Shown one piece after another: positions 42,950-50,124 of a stretch of 64,000 bases of DNA. The first letter of the stretch is position 1; every line of letters begins with the position of its first letter. The stretch covers positions 1,426,001-1,490,000 of the forward strand of contig NZ_CP135971.1 in NCBI RefSeq assembly GCF_032463525.1, written 5' to 3'. Source of the stretch: Pseudomonas sp. DTU_2021_1001937_2_SI_NGA_ILE_001. Its GTDB lineage: Bacteria; Pseudomonadota; Gammaproteobacteria; Pseudomonadales; Pseudomonadaceae. Position numbers and translations under genes: made by a program. The notes beneath the pieces are model-generated. The model had not been told where the DNA came from. It was given only the letters and a program-made list of their open reading frames with translations, and did no database searches.

Positions 42950-43438
42950 CTACTGCCTGCCTTGCATCATGGGCACCATGTACACCGGGACATCCGCACG
43001 CTGCAGCACTCTGGCCGCGGTGCGGCCGATAGGCGCACCGTCACCCACCATGCGGCTATGGCTACCGACAACCAGCAGGTCCACGGCCAGTTCACGAGCC
43101 TGCTCGAGTATCACCATCGAGGGGTCACCCTGGACGACCCGCACCGTGCGAATGAACGAAAGATCCGCGTGGCCGGCACCGAACTCTTCGCGAAAACCGT
43201 CGAGCATCCGTTGCTCGATGCCTTCCATGAACGTACTCACGCCCCGACCGTGCAGCTCCCTGACTGCTTCCTCACCCAGATAACTCTGCAGCACCGATTC
43301 AGCGAACAGGCCCAGTGGCTCGACCACATGGATCACGTAGAGTCCCGCGTTGAAGGTCCGTGCCAATGCCAGCGCGTGTTGTGTCACGTAGGGCGCGTAC
43401 AGGCCGAGGTCTGTGGCATAGAGCATCGAACGGATCAT
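42950..43438 (-). CDS. Universal stress protein family
   Basis: A 162-residue single-domain UspA-like protein: MIRSMLYATDLGLYAPYVTQHALALAR at the N-terminus and the ATP-binding region VDLLVVGSHSRMVGDGAPIGRTAARVLQRADVPVYMVP near the C-terminus (the G-x2-G-x9-G-S/T pattern is partly kept). The start ATG (about 43438) was chosen because it gives this typical N-terminus; a longer frame adds 20 residues with no similarity. Such proteins aid survival under starvation or oxygen limitation. Specific role unknown. Confidence 0.85.
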   Translation of the reverse strand: MIRSMLYATDLGLYAPYVTQHALALARTFNAGLYVIHVVEPLGLFAESVLQSYLGEEAVRELHGRGVSTFMEGIEQRMLDGFREEFGAGHADLSFIRTVRVVQGDPSMVILEQARELAVDLLVVGSHSRMVGDGAPIGRTAARVLQRADVPVYMVPMMQGRQ

Positions 43439-43516
43439 ACGGCCTCCCGGACTGCCAGAATGACGGCGATTGATTGAGCTTAGCAGCGCACCCGGCAATA
43501 GTCGGGCGGCTGCGGA

Positions 43517-44497
43517 TCAATCGCCCGCAAGGCCCGGGCCTGCATCCGCACGGCGCCGGTCGATGAAGGCCAGCGACTGGTAAAGGGTGCGAATACGCGG
43601 CAACTCGCAACCGGCGGCCTGGGCCGCACGCAGTGGCCGCTGGTAGATGACCTCCAGCTCCATGGGGCGCTGGCCGGCAAAGTCGTGGTACATACTCGGC
43701 CAGTAGTCGGGCAATGCATCGGTGAACGCCAACAGCGTCTGGGCGTAATTATCCGGCATTTGCACGCCACAGGCTGCCGCACCGCCAATCACTTCCTCCA
43801 TCAACGCCTCGATCAGCGCGCGACTGTGCGGGTCGGCCATCAAGGCTTGAGTGCCAGCCCGCAACAGCACGGAAAGACCGTTATAAGGCACGTTCCACAC
43901 CAGCTTCTGCCAGCGAGCCTGGCGCAGGTCAGGCATCGCCTTGCCGTCGATACCTGCCGCCGCGAACAGCGCGGCGCCCTCCTCGACCAGCGCCATACGC
44001 GCCGCCTGATCGACCGCAGGCCCACTGTGATAGCCCAGGTTCACCGTACCGCCCGCCTGATGAACGACCACACCGGGCGCCTGACGATGCAGGCATACGA
44101 AACACAGCCCGCCGAGCAGATGCAGGCTCTCGGGCAACAGTGGCCGCAACTGTTCCTCGACATCCAGGCCATTCTGCAGCAACACGACCCTCGCTCCCGG
44201 CGCAGCCGCCTGAGTGATCAAGGGCGCCAGGGCGGCATTACTGGTGGTCTTGGCGCCCACCAGCAGCCAGTCGCAAGGCGGCATGTCGGCGGCCTGGCGA
44301 TGCGCGTTGACTGAAGCCAGGTGCAACGCGCCGTGGACCTGGCTGTCCACCTGCAGCCCCTTGCGCGACACGGCATCGAACTCGCTGCGCAGCAGGAAAT
44401 GCACGTCGAAACCGGCACGGGCCAGCAGCAATCCGTAGAAGCCGCCAATGGAGCCGGTGCCGATGATGCCGATACGCAGTGGTTGGGTCAGGGTCAT
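43517..44497 (-). CDS. Putative 2-dehydropantoate 2-reductase (PanE/ApbA family)
   Basis: A 326-residue NADPH-dependent reductase with N-terminal Rossmann motif GIIGTGSIGGFYGLLLARAG, the VLLQNGLDVEE loop, catalytic Lys in WQKLVWNVPYNGLSVLLRAG, and GCELPRIRTLYQSL near the end. It would reduce 2-dehydropantoate to pantoate for coenzyme A. Pseudomonas genomes carry several PanE-like paralogues, so this one may act on another 2-oxo acid. It stands 18-80 bases from its neighbours on the same strand without clear operon logic. Confidence 0.85.
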   Translation of the reverse strand: MTLTQPLRIGIIGTGSIGGFYGLLLARAGFDVHFLLRSEFDAVSRKGLQVDSQVHGALHLASVNAHRQAADMPPCDWLLVGAKTTSNAALAPLITQAAAPGARVVLLQNGLDVEEQLRPLLPESLHLLGGLCFVCLHRQAPGVVVHQAGGTVNLGYHSGPAVDQAARMALVEEGAALFAAAGIDGKAMPDLRQARWQKLVWNVPYNGLSVLLRAGTQALMADPHSRALIEALMEEVIGGAAACGVQMPDNYAQTLLAFTDALPDYWPSMYHDFAGQRPMELEVIYQRPLRAAQAAGCELPRIRTLYQSLAFIDRRRADAGPGLAGD

Positions 44498-44527
44498 GGG
44501 TATTCCTCGTGATTCCGTGGTGCAGGT

Positions 44528-44866
44528 TCATGGCAATTCGTCAGGCTCGCCCGCAAAGGCCGATTCCAGCGCCTGACACAGCGAAGCAGGATCCAGTGGC
44601 GAGCGTAGCGCACCGAGAAAATCACCGTCGCGGACGACGAACAGTGCCGGCAGATGAAAAACCTCATAACGCTGCACCGCGCCGCCATTGCGCTCGGCAT
44701 CGATCCAGCACAGGCGCTCCAGGGGCAGGTTCATCGATGGCAGGCGCTGCCGCGCCCAGCGGCAACTGCTGCAGCCCTCGCCAGTGAACAGCAGCAGTGA
44801 ACGCCCCGGCAGGCTGAGAAGCTGCTGGTCGATATCCAGGTCGGTGAGTTGCAATTGTTCCAGCAC
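44528..44866 (-). CDS. Thioredoxin-fold protein with CxxC motif
   Basis: A 112-residue small thioredoxin-like protein with LLLFTGEGCSSCRWARQRLP (C-S-S-C) near residue 30 and the cis-proline region FHLPALFVVRDGDFLG. It has no signal peptide, so it is probably a cytoplasmic disulphide reductase. I prefer the GTG at 44866 (M-LEQLQLTDLDIDQQ) because the similarity to thioredoxins begins there. An ATG at 44923 would give 131 residues. Partner proteins are unknown. It is divergent from the DAHP synthase gene. Confidence 0.7.
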   Translation of the reverse strand: MLEQLQLTDLDIDQQLLSLPGRSLLLFTGEGCSSCRWARQRLPSMNLPLERLCWIDAERNGGAVQRYEVFHLPALFVVRDGDFLGALRSPLDPASLCQALESAFAGEPDELP

Positions 44867-45043
44867 GGCGGTTTTCCAGGCCAAAGGCCGCACGATTCTA
44901 GCGCCTAACGCCAGCCGCTTCATCGCCTGCTTTGCCGGGCCGGCCCGGGAACGCCACGAAGCAATGCCAGCTTGTGGAAACACGCGGTAACGCGCTAAGG
45001 TTCGGCACCCGCAACGCTTCACCGTGACCTGATGAGTAGCCCG

Positions 45044-46120
45044 ATGGCCGATTTACCGATTGACGACCTCAACGTTGCCTCCAACGAGACGCTGATCACC
45101 CCGGATCAGCTCAAGCGCGAGATTCCCCTGACTGCCGCCGCGCTCAAGACCGTGAGTGAAGGCCGCGAAGTCATCCGCAACATTCTCGATGGCAAGGATC
45201 ACCGCCTGTTCATCGTGATCGGCCCCTGCTCGATCCACGACCTCAAGGCCGCCAAGGAGTACGCCGAGCGCCTCAAGGCCCTGGCCGCCGAGGTATCGGA
45301 CACGCTGTATCTGGTCATGCGGGTGTACTTCGAGAAGCCACGCACCACGGTGGGCTGGAAAGGCCTGATCAACGACCCCTATCTGGACGACTCGTTCAAG
45401 ATCCAGGACGGCCTGCACATCGGTCGCCAGCTGCTGCTGGACCTGGCGGAAATGGGCCTGCCCACCGCCACCGAGGCCCTGGACCCGATTTCCCCGCAGT
45501 ATCTGCAGGACCTGATCAGTTGGTCGGCCATCGGCGCACGCACCACCGAGTCCCAGACCCACCGGGAAATGGCCTCGGGCCTGTCTTCGGCCGTGGGCTT
45601 CAAGAACGGAACCGATGGCGGCCTGACCGTGGCCATCAATGCCCTGCAGTCGGTGTCCAAACCGCACCGCTTCCTGGGCATCAACCAGGAAGGCGGCGTC
45701 TCCATCGTGACCACCAAGGGCAATGCCTACGGCCACGTAGTGCTGCGCGGCGGCAACGGCAAACCCAACTACGACTCGGTCAGCGTGGCCTTGTGCGAGC
45801 AGGACCTGAACAAGGCCGGCATCCGCCCGAACATCATGGTCGACTGCAGCCACGCCAACTCCAACAAGGATCCTGGGCTGCAGCCACTGGTCATGGAGAA
45901 CGTGGCCAACCAGATTCTCGAAGGCAACCAGTCGATCATCGGCCTGATGGTCGAGAGCCACCTGAACTGGGGTTGCCAGGCGATTCCCAAGGATCTGTCG
46001 GAACTGAAGTACGGTGTATCGATCACCGATGCCTGCATCGACTGGGAAGCCACCGAGAAGACCCTGCGCAGCATGCACGCCAAGCTCAAGAACGTGCTGC
46101 CCGCCCGCCAGCGCGGCTGA
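45044..46120 (+). CDS. 3-deoxy-7-phosphoheptulonate (DAHP) synthase, class I
   Basis: A 358-residue type I-alpha DAHP synthase joining PEP and erythrose 4-phosphate, the first step of aromatic amino acid synthesis. Motifs: VIGPCSIHDLKAAKEYA, MRVYFEKPRTTVGWKGLINDP, GARTTESQTHREMASG, and the metal-binding VDCSHANSNKDP. The start at 45044 (MADLPIDDLNVASNE) gives 358 residues; an in-frame ATG 12 bases upstream is a weaker option. Which feedback class (Phe, Tyr or Trp) it belongs to cannot be set safely here. A strong terminator follows. Confidence 0.93.
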   Translation: MADLPIDDLNVASNETLITPDQLKREIPLTAAALKTVSEGREVIRNILDGKDHRLFIVIGPCSIHDLKAAKEYAERLKALAAEVSDTLYLVMRVYFEKPRTTVGWKGLINDPYLDDSFKIQDGLHIGRQLLLDLAEMGLPTATEALDPISPQYLQDLISWSAIGARTTESQTHREMASGLSSAVGFKNGTDGGLTVAINALQSVSKPHRFLGINQEGGVSIVTTKGNAYGHVVLRGGNGKPNYDSVSVALCEQDLNKAGIRPNIMVDCSHANSNKDPGLQPLVMENVANQILEGNQSIIGLMVESHLNWGCQAIPKDLSELKYGVSITDACIDWEATEKTLRSMHAKLKNVLPARQRG

Positions 46121-46137
46121 GTTTCCAGGCAGTAACG

Positions 46138-46166
46138 AAAACGCCGGGCTGATGCCCGGCGTTTTT
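46138..46166. terminator. Terminator after DAHP synthase
   Basis: AAAACGCCGGGC-TGAT-GCCCGGCGTTTTT is a perfect GC-rich stem with A and T flanks, so it works in both directions: for the DAHP synthase gene and for the convergent GNAT gene. Confidence 0.9.
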
Positions 46167-46186
46167 GTATGCGTCTTTTCGCAAAC

Positions 46187-46480
46187 TTATCCGATAACGT
46201 CTTCGGTGCCACTGCGGCGCTGGTGGCGCTCCATGTAGCGTTCCACATATGAACATGAGGCGATCACGCTGTAACCGCCTTGTTCGGCAAAAGCCAGCGC
46301 CTGTTCGGTAAGCGCCGCTGCGATACCTCGCCCGCGCAGTGCATCGGGCACGAAGGTACGATAGAAATCAAGGGTCTGCTTGCCCAGGTCCATATAGGTC
46401 AGATAGGCGCGATAGCCGTCGACGTCGACGACGAACTGGTGGGCAGCCTGATCATGTTGAATGGACAACGCCTCGCTCAT
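46187..46480 (-). CDS. GNAT-like N-acetyltransferase (YjdJ/COG2388 type)
   Basis: A 97-residue compact acetyltransferase-fold protein of the short family containing only the central GNAT core: FVVDVDGYRAYLTYMDLG, the acetyl-CoA site VPDALRGRGIAAALTEQALAFAEQGG, and a late ASCSYVERYMERH. The substrate is unknown. Of two adjacent ATGs, the second (46480) lies five bases after GGAG and is preferred. It is convergent with the DAHP synthase gene across a shared terminator. Confidence 0.85.
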   Translation of the reverse strand: MSEALSIQHDQAAHQFVVDVDGYRAYLTYMDLGKQTLDFYRTFVPDALRGRGIAAALTEQALAFAEQGGYSVIASCSYVERYMERHQRRSGTEDVIG

Positions 46481-47011
46481 CATTACTCCTAGCGGGTCTT
46501 GGAATTTGACCCCTACCTTACCGATCTTTTCCCGGCAACGAAACCTTTGGACCACCTGGATAACCGGCGGCCTGACCAGCGCACCGCAAGACAGCCTGAT
46601 TAGATACTAGGCGCCTCACCCCACTTTGCTCAAGTGACAGCTGTGTTAAAAGCACGGCGCCCGCCAGTGCGCCCGACCAGTGAACCGAGTGACGGCGCAA
46701 GTTGTCATAGAGACGCCGGTTAGCGGATTCAAGTCACCGTGACATCACTGCACAACGGAACGTTGATCCTTCAGGGAAAAACACCGGAGTGTGAGAGAGG
46801 GGCGGCTACTTGATTAGCGTCACCGGCCAGGTGGATAGTTTTCATACAATCTGCCTGATAAGTATGACGGAAGACTTTCATGCCAAAGAATTTTGTTGGA
46901 TCTTGCGCTTCCTCCGTTTACTTACTACAAACAATGAGTACTATGTACGCCGGTCATTCTCTCCATTTCGAGAGATGACGAATTCGAATTAAGTCCTTGA
47001 AGGGGAACACG
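46481..47011. other. Intergenic region upstream of oprI
   Basis: 531 bases without a supported gene. The second half (about 46830-46995) is clearly more AT-rich than the rest of the window, as expected for the strong promoter of oprI. Possible -35/-10 pairs can be drawn around 46905-46945 (for example TTTACT and TACTAT, 16 apart), but none is decisive. The first half shows no terminator or hairpin that I could pin down. Confidence 0.5.
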
Positions 47012-47263
47012 ATGAACAACGTTCTGAAATTCTCTGCTCTGGCTCTGGCCGCCGTTCTGGCCACCGGTTGCAGCAGCGTCTCCAAAGAAACCGAAGCTCG
47101 CCTGACTGCTACCGAAGACGCAGCAGCTCGCGCTCAGGCTCGTGCTGACGAAGCCTACCGCAAAGCTGACGAAGCTCTGGCTGCCGCTCAGAAAGCTCAG
47201 CAGACCGCTGACGAAGCCAACGAGCGTGCTCTGCGCATGCTGGACAAGGCTAGCCGCAAGTAA
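47012..47263 (+). CDS. oprI: Major outer-membrane lipoprotein OprI (Lpp)
   Basis: An 83-residue murein lipoprotein. The signal peptide ends in the lipobox LATGC with the lipidated Cys at residue 20. The rest is one continuous alpha-helical, Ala-rich coiled coil ([28 protein letters not shown]) ending in ...DKASRK, whose terminal Lys can be linked to peptidoglycan. Codon use is strongly biased (GCT, CTG, GAA), consistent with one of the most abundant proteins. AGGGG lies before the ATG at 47012. A double hairpin terminator follows. Confidence 0.98.
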   Translation: MNNVLKFSALALAAVLATGCSSVSKETEARLTATEDAAARAQARADEAYRKADEALAAAQKAQQTADEANERALRMLDKASRK

Positions 47264-47280
47264 TAATCCCTTCGGGATTG

Positions 47281-47316
47281 AAAAAGGCCGACCCGCTCGC
47301 GGGTCGGCCTTTTTTA
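47281..47316 (+). terminator. Terminator after oprI
   Basis: AAAAAGGCCGACCCGC / GCGGGTCGGCCTTTTTT is a perfect long stem with a short loop and T-run. A smaller hairpin (AATCCCTTCGGGATT, 47265-47279) precedes it. Confidence 0.92.
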
Positions 47317-47366
47317 TGCCCGGTTACCAGGCTGACGGAGGCGCATGACGCGCCCCCGACGCAGGT

Positions 47367-48344
47367 TCAGTGGAACACCGCCTGGGGATCGGCGCCGGCC
47401 GGAACGGCAGCCTGGCCGACCATAGGCTCGGCGATCTCGGTAGGAATGCCGTCACCGGCGGCCACCACGTCACGCACGGTATCCCAATTGGTGCGCATGT
47501 TGCTGGCCAGGTCATCATGCTTGAGCAGCGCGTTGATCACCGCCGTGTGCTTGTCGACCACCGACGGGTTGCCCTGCTCGTCCAGCGGCGTATGCGCCTC
47601 GAGGAACACCTTGCCGCCGCTCAGGCCGAACTTGTAGGGCTCGTTGATGATGCGCACGGGGGTGCCCACCGGCGCCATGTCGGCCAGCTCCAGCACGTTA
47701 TTGTTGTACATGCGGAAGCAACCGTGGCTGGTGCGCATGCCAATGCCGAACTTCTTGTTCGAGCCGTGGATCAGGTAACCGGACATGCCCAGGCCGAACT
47801 TGAACGGGCCCAACGGATTGTCCGGCCCTGCCGGTACCACCGCCGGCAGGATGTCGCCGTCAGCGGCGTGCTCGGCGCGGATCGACGCCGGTGGCGTCCA
47901 GGTCGGGTTCGGGGTCTTGGCGATGACGCGAGTGCTGCCGATCGGCGAGCCCCAGCCCTCGCGACCGATACCCAGGGCGTAGGTGTACACCACGTTCTTG
48001 CCCTTGGGGTAGTAGTACATCCGGTACTCGGCCAGGTTGATGACGATACCTTCACGCGGCCCCGGCGGCAGGATGAAGCGGGTCGGCAACACGATCTTGG
48101 TGCCGGCGCCGGGCAGCCAGGCATCGACCCCGGGGTTGGCGTCGAGCATTTCCTGGTAACCCAGACCGTAGCGGGTACCCAGGTCGGCGAAGGTGTCTTC
48201 GTATTTCGCCTCGATGACCTGCACCTGGCCGACGACGTCTTCACCGGGTGGCGGCAATGGATATTCCGTGGCCTGCACGGAACTGGCGGCCCACAGGGCG
48301 GCGAATGACAGACAGCGGGCAACGACAGGAATGCGCGACAACAT
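47367..48344 (-). CDS. L,D-transpeptidase (YkuD/ErfK type) with LysM-like domain
   Basis: A 325-residue periplasmic enzyme. A signal peptide (MLSRIPVVARCLSFAALWAASSVQA) precedes a LysM-like region (TFADLGTRYGLGYQEMLDANPGVD). The YkuD catalytic domain has the conserved HGSNKKFGIGMRTSHGCFRMYN (catalytic Cys near residue 207). In E. coli, relatives such as ErfK/YbiS attach Lpp to peptidoglycan. Placement next to oprI, the Pseudomonas Lpp, suggests the same role here, which is inference. The start ATG at 48344 gives the signal peptide. Confidence 0.92.
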   Translation of the reverse strand: MLSRIPVVARCLSFAALWAASSVQATEYPLPPPGEDVVGQVQVIEAKYEDTFADLGTRYGLGYQEMLDANPGVDAWLPGAGTKIVLPTRFILPPGPREGIVINLAEYRMYYYPKGKNVVYTYALGIGREGWGSPIGSTRVIAKTPNPTWTPPASIRAEHAADGDILPAVVPAGPDNPLGPFKFGLGMSGYLIHGSNKKFGIGMRTSHGCFRMYNNNVLELADMAPVGTPVRIINEPYKFGLSGGKVFLEAHTPLDEQGNPSVVDKHTAVINALLKHDDLASNMRTNWDTVRDVVAAGDGIPTEIAEPMVGQAAVPAGADPQAVFH

Positions 48345-48485
48345 CCGGTGAAATCCTTCGGCTAGATACGGCGGGGTCAAAATGGGCCTGTGCGCGGTGC
48401 CCGGCAGTTGCCGCAGTCCTCGACAGGCCAGGTGCCAGTGTACACCCGGCTTGACGCCTTCGGGAGCCTCGGCGCTTCGTGAAAC

Positions 48486-48767
48486 TTACAGTTCCGGCCA
48501 GATCGGGTGCATGCCACGGCGCTGGGCATCAAGGATGGCCTTGCACAGCGGGCACAAGCGCTCCTCCTGGAGCATTTGTGTCTCAACCTGTGACAGCCGC
48601 GGCTGGGCAGGCAGCAAGGTGCCGCACAGGGTGCGGTCGGCGGAACCGCCCAGCACCAACTGACGGGCGATCAGATGGACCCTGGCTTCCTGGCAAGCGA
48701 ACAGGTCGAGCTGCTCGTCAGGCTCGATCATTTGGTAGGCGAACAGGGACCAGGCAGGGCGCGGCAT
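48486..48767 (-). CDS. Small conserved protein with CPLC zinc-type motif, unknown function
   Basis: A 93-residue protein that I cannot assign. It has C-x3 to C-x2-C spaced cysteines (LFACQEA, TLCGTLL, ERLCPLCKA), which could bind a metal, and no membrane segment. The ATG at 48767 is preceded by GGAG at about seven bases. Its position between an L,D-transpeptidase and tesA, and its coding-like composition, support it being a real gene. Confidence 0.65.
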   Translation of the reverse strand: MPRPAWSLFAYQMIEPDEQLDLFACQEARVHLIARQLVLGGSADRTLCGTLLPAQPRLSQVETQMLQEERLCPLCKAILDAQRRGMHPIWPEL

Positions 48768-48824
48768 GAAGGGCTCCAGTGAGGGGGGCGCAACATTAGC
48801 CGAAAGCCCCCGCCGAGAAAAGCC

Positions 48825-49430
48825 TCAAAGCAGCGGTTTCAGGGCCGGCCAGACATTTTCCAGCAACTTGCCCTGGGCGGCGGTCGCCGGGTGGATGCCA
48901 TCGGCCTGCATCATCTGCGGCACACCCCCCACGCCTTCGAGGAAAAACGGCACCCAGGGCAGTTGATGCTCCTTGGCCAGGTCGGCGTAAACCGCCTCGA
49001 ACGCCCGGGTGTAGCGCGGGCCATAATTGGGTGGAATCCTCATGCCCAGCAGCAGGACCTTGGCACCGGCCTTTTTCGACTGCTCGATCATCGATGCAAG
49101 GTTTTGTTGCAATTGCGCCGGAGGCTGCCCACGCAGCCCATCGTTACCGCCCAGCTCGAGCACCACCAGCTCCGGCCGATGCTCTGCAAGCAGCGCCGGC
49201 AGCCGCGCCAGGCCTCCGGCGCTGGTGTCGCCGCTGATCGACGCGTTGACCACCTTGTCGTCGAAACCCTGCTGCTGCAGGCGCTGTTGCAGCAGGTTGA
49301 CCCAGCCTTGCCGGGTATCCAGGCCGAAAGCGGCGCTGATACTATCGCCGACGACCAGTACCGTGCCCGCCACCGCGCCCTGAGACAGCAGCAACAGGCC
49401 CAAGGCGCTACTCAATAACCACGCACGCAT
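48825..49430 (-). CDS. tesA: Arylesterase / lysophospholipase TesA (GDSL family)
   Basis: A 201-residue SGNH hydrolase. A signal peptide ([21 protein letters not shown]) sends it to the periplasm. Block I is VVGDSIS with Ser30 as nucleophile, block III is [10 protein letters not shown], and block V is DGIHPTA-like ([12 protein letters not shown]) with the catalytic Asp-His. It corresponds to E. coli TesA (thioesterase I / protease I / lysophospholipase L1). The start codon is 10 bases from the divergent ABC transporter ATPase start, the usual tesA-ybbA arrangement. Confidence 0.95.
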   Translation of the reverse strand: MRAWLLSSALGLLLLSQGAVAGTVLVVGDSISAAFGLDTRQGWVNLLQQRLQQQGFDDKVVNASISGDTSAGGLARLPALLAEHRPELVVLELGGNDGLRGQPPAQLQQNLASMIEQSKKAGAKVLLLGMRIPPNYGPRYTRAFEAVYADLAKEHQLPWVPFFLEGVGGVPQMMQADGIHPATAAQGKLLENVWPALKPLL

Positions 49431-49440
49431 CGGATTCTCC

Positions 49441-50124
49441 ATGAGTGAAAGCATTCTCAGTGCCCAGAGCCTCAGCAAAGTGGTGCCCAGCACCGAAGGT
49501 GAGCTGACTATCCTGCACGAACTCTCCCTTGAACTGAACAAGGGCGACACTTTGGCCATCGTCGGCTCATCCGGTTCCGGAAAATCCACTCTGCTGGGCT
49601 TGCTCGCCGGGCTGGACCTGCCCAGTGCCGGCAGCGTCATGCTCTCCGGGCGCAACCTCAGCCAGCTCGACGAAGACGAGCGCGCCAGGGTCCGTGCCGA
49701 GCACGTCGGGTTCGTGTTCCAGTCGTTCCAGTTGCTCGACAGCCTCAATGCCCTGGAGAACGTCATGCTGCCCATGGAACTGGAGGGCCGCCAGGACGCC
49801 CGTGAGCGCGCACGCAGCCTGCTGGAGCGCGTCGGCCTGGGCCAGCGCCTGAGCCACACGCCCCGCCAGCTCTCCGGCGGCGAACAACAACGTGTGGCCA
49901 TTGCCCGCGCGTTTGCCGCCGACCCGGATGTTCTGTTCGCCGACGAGCCCACCGGCAACCTCGACAGCCATACCGGCGAGCGCATCAGCGACCTGCTGTT
50001 CGAGCTGAACAAGGAACGCGGCACCACCCTGGTGCTGGTCACTCATGATGAGCGGCTGGCGCATCGCTGCCGTCGCCTGATCCGCCTCGCAGCCGGGCGC
50101 CAGGTCGCCCCCCTGGAGCCTTGA
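49441..50124 (+). CDS. ybbA: ABC transporter ATPase (YbbA/LolD type)
   Basis: A 227-residue ABC ATPase with Walker [10 protein letters not shown] (residues 42-50), Q-loop [23 protein letters not shown], signature [15 protein letters not shown] and Walker [13 protein letters not shown]. It belongs to the MacB/LolD type, which works with large FtsX-like permeases. The permease gene ybbP overlaps its stop by one base. The pair, divergent from tesA, is conserved in proteobacteria, but its substrate is unsettled; a lipid or lipoprotein-related role is often assumed. Confidence 0.92.
   Translation: MSESILSAQSLSKVVPSTEGELTILHELSLELNKGDTLAIVGSSGSGKSTLLGLLAGLDLPSAGSVMLSGRNLSQLDEDERARVRAEHVGFVFQSFQLLDSLNALENVMLPMELEGRQDARERARSLLERVGLGQRLSHTPRQLSGGEQQRVAIARAFAADPDVLFADEPTGNLDSHTGERISDLLFELNKERGTTLVLVTHDERLAHRCRRLIRLAAGRQVAPLEP

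Noticed and set aside
46810..46992. 60-codon frame upstream of oprI
   Set aside because: AT-rich promoter sequence, no ribosome binding site, no signal peptide or motif.
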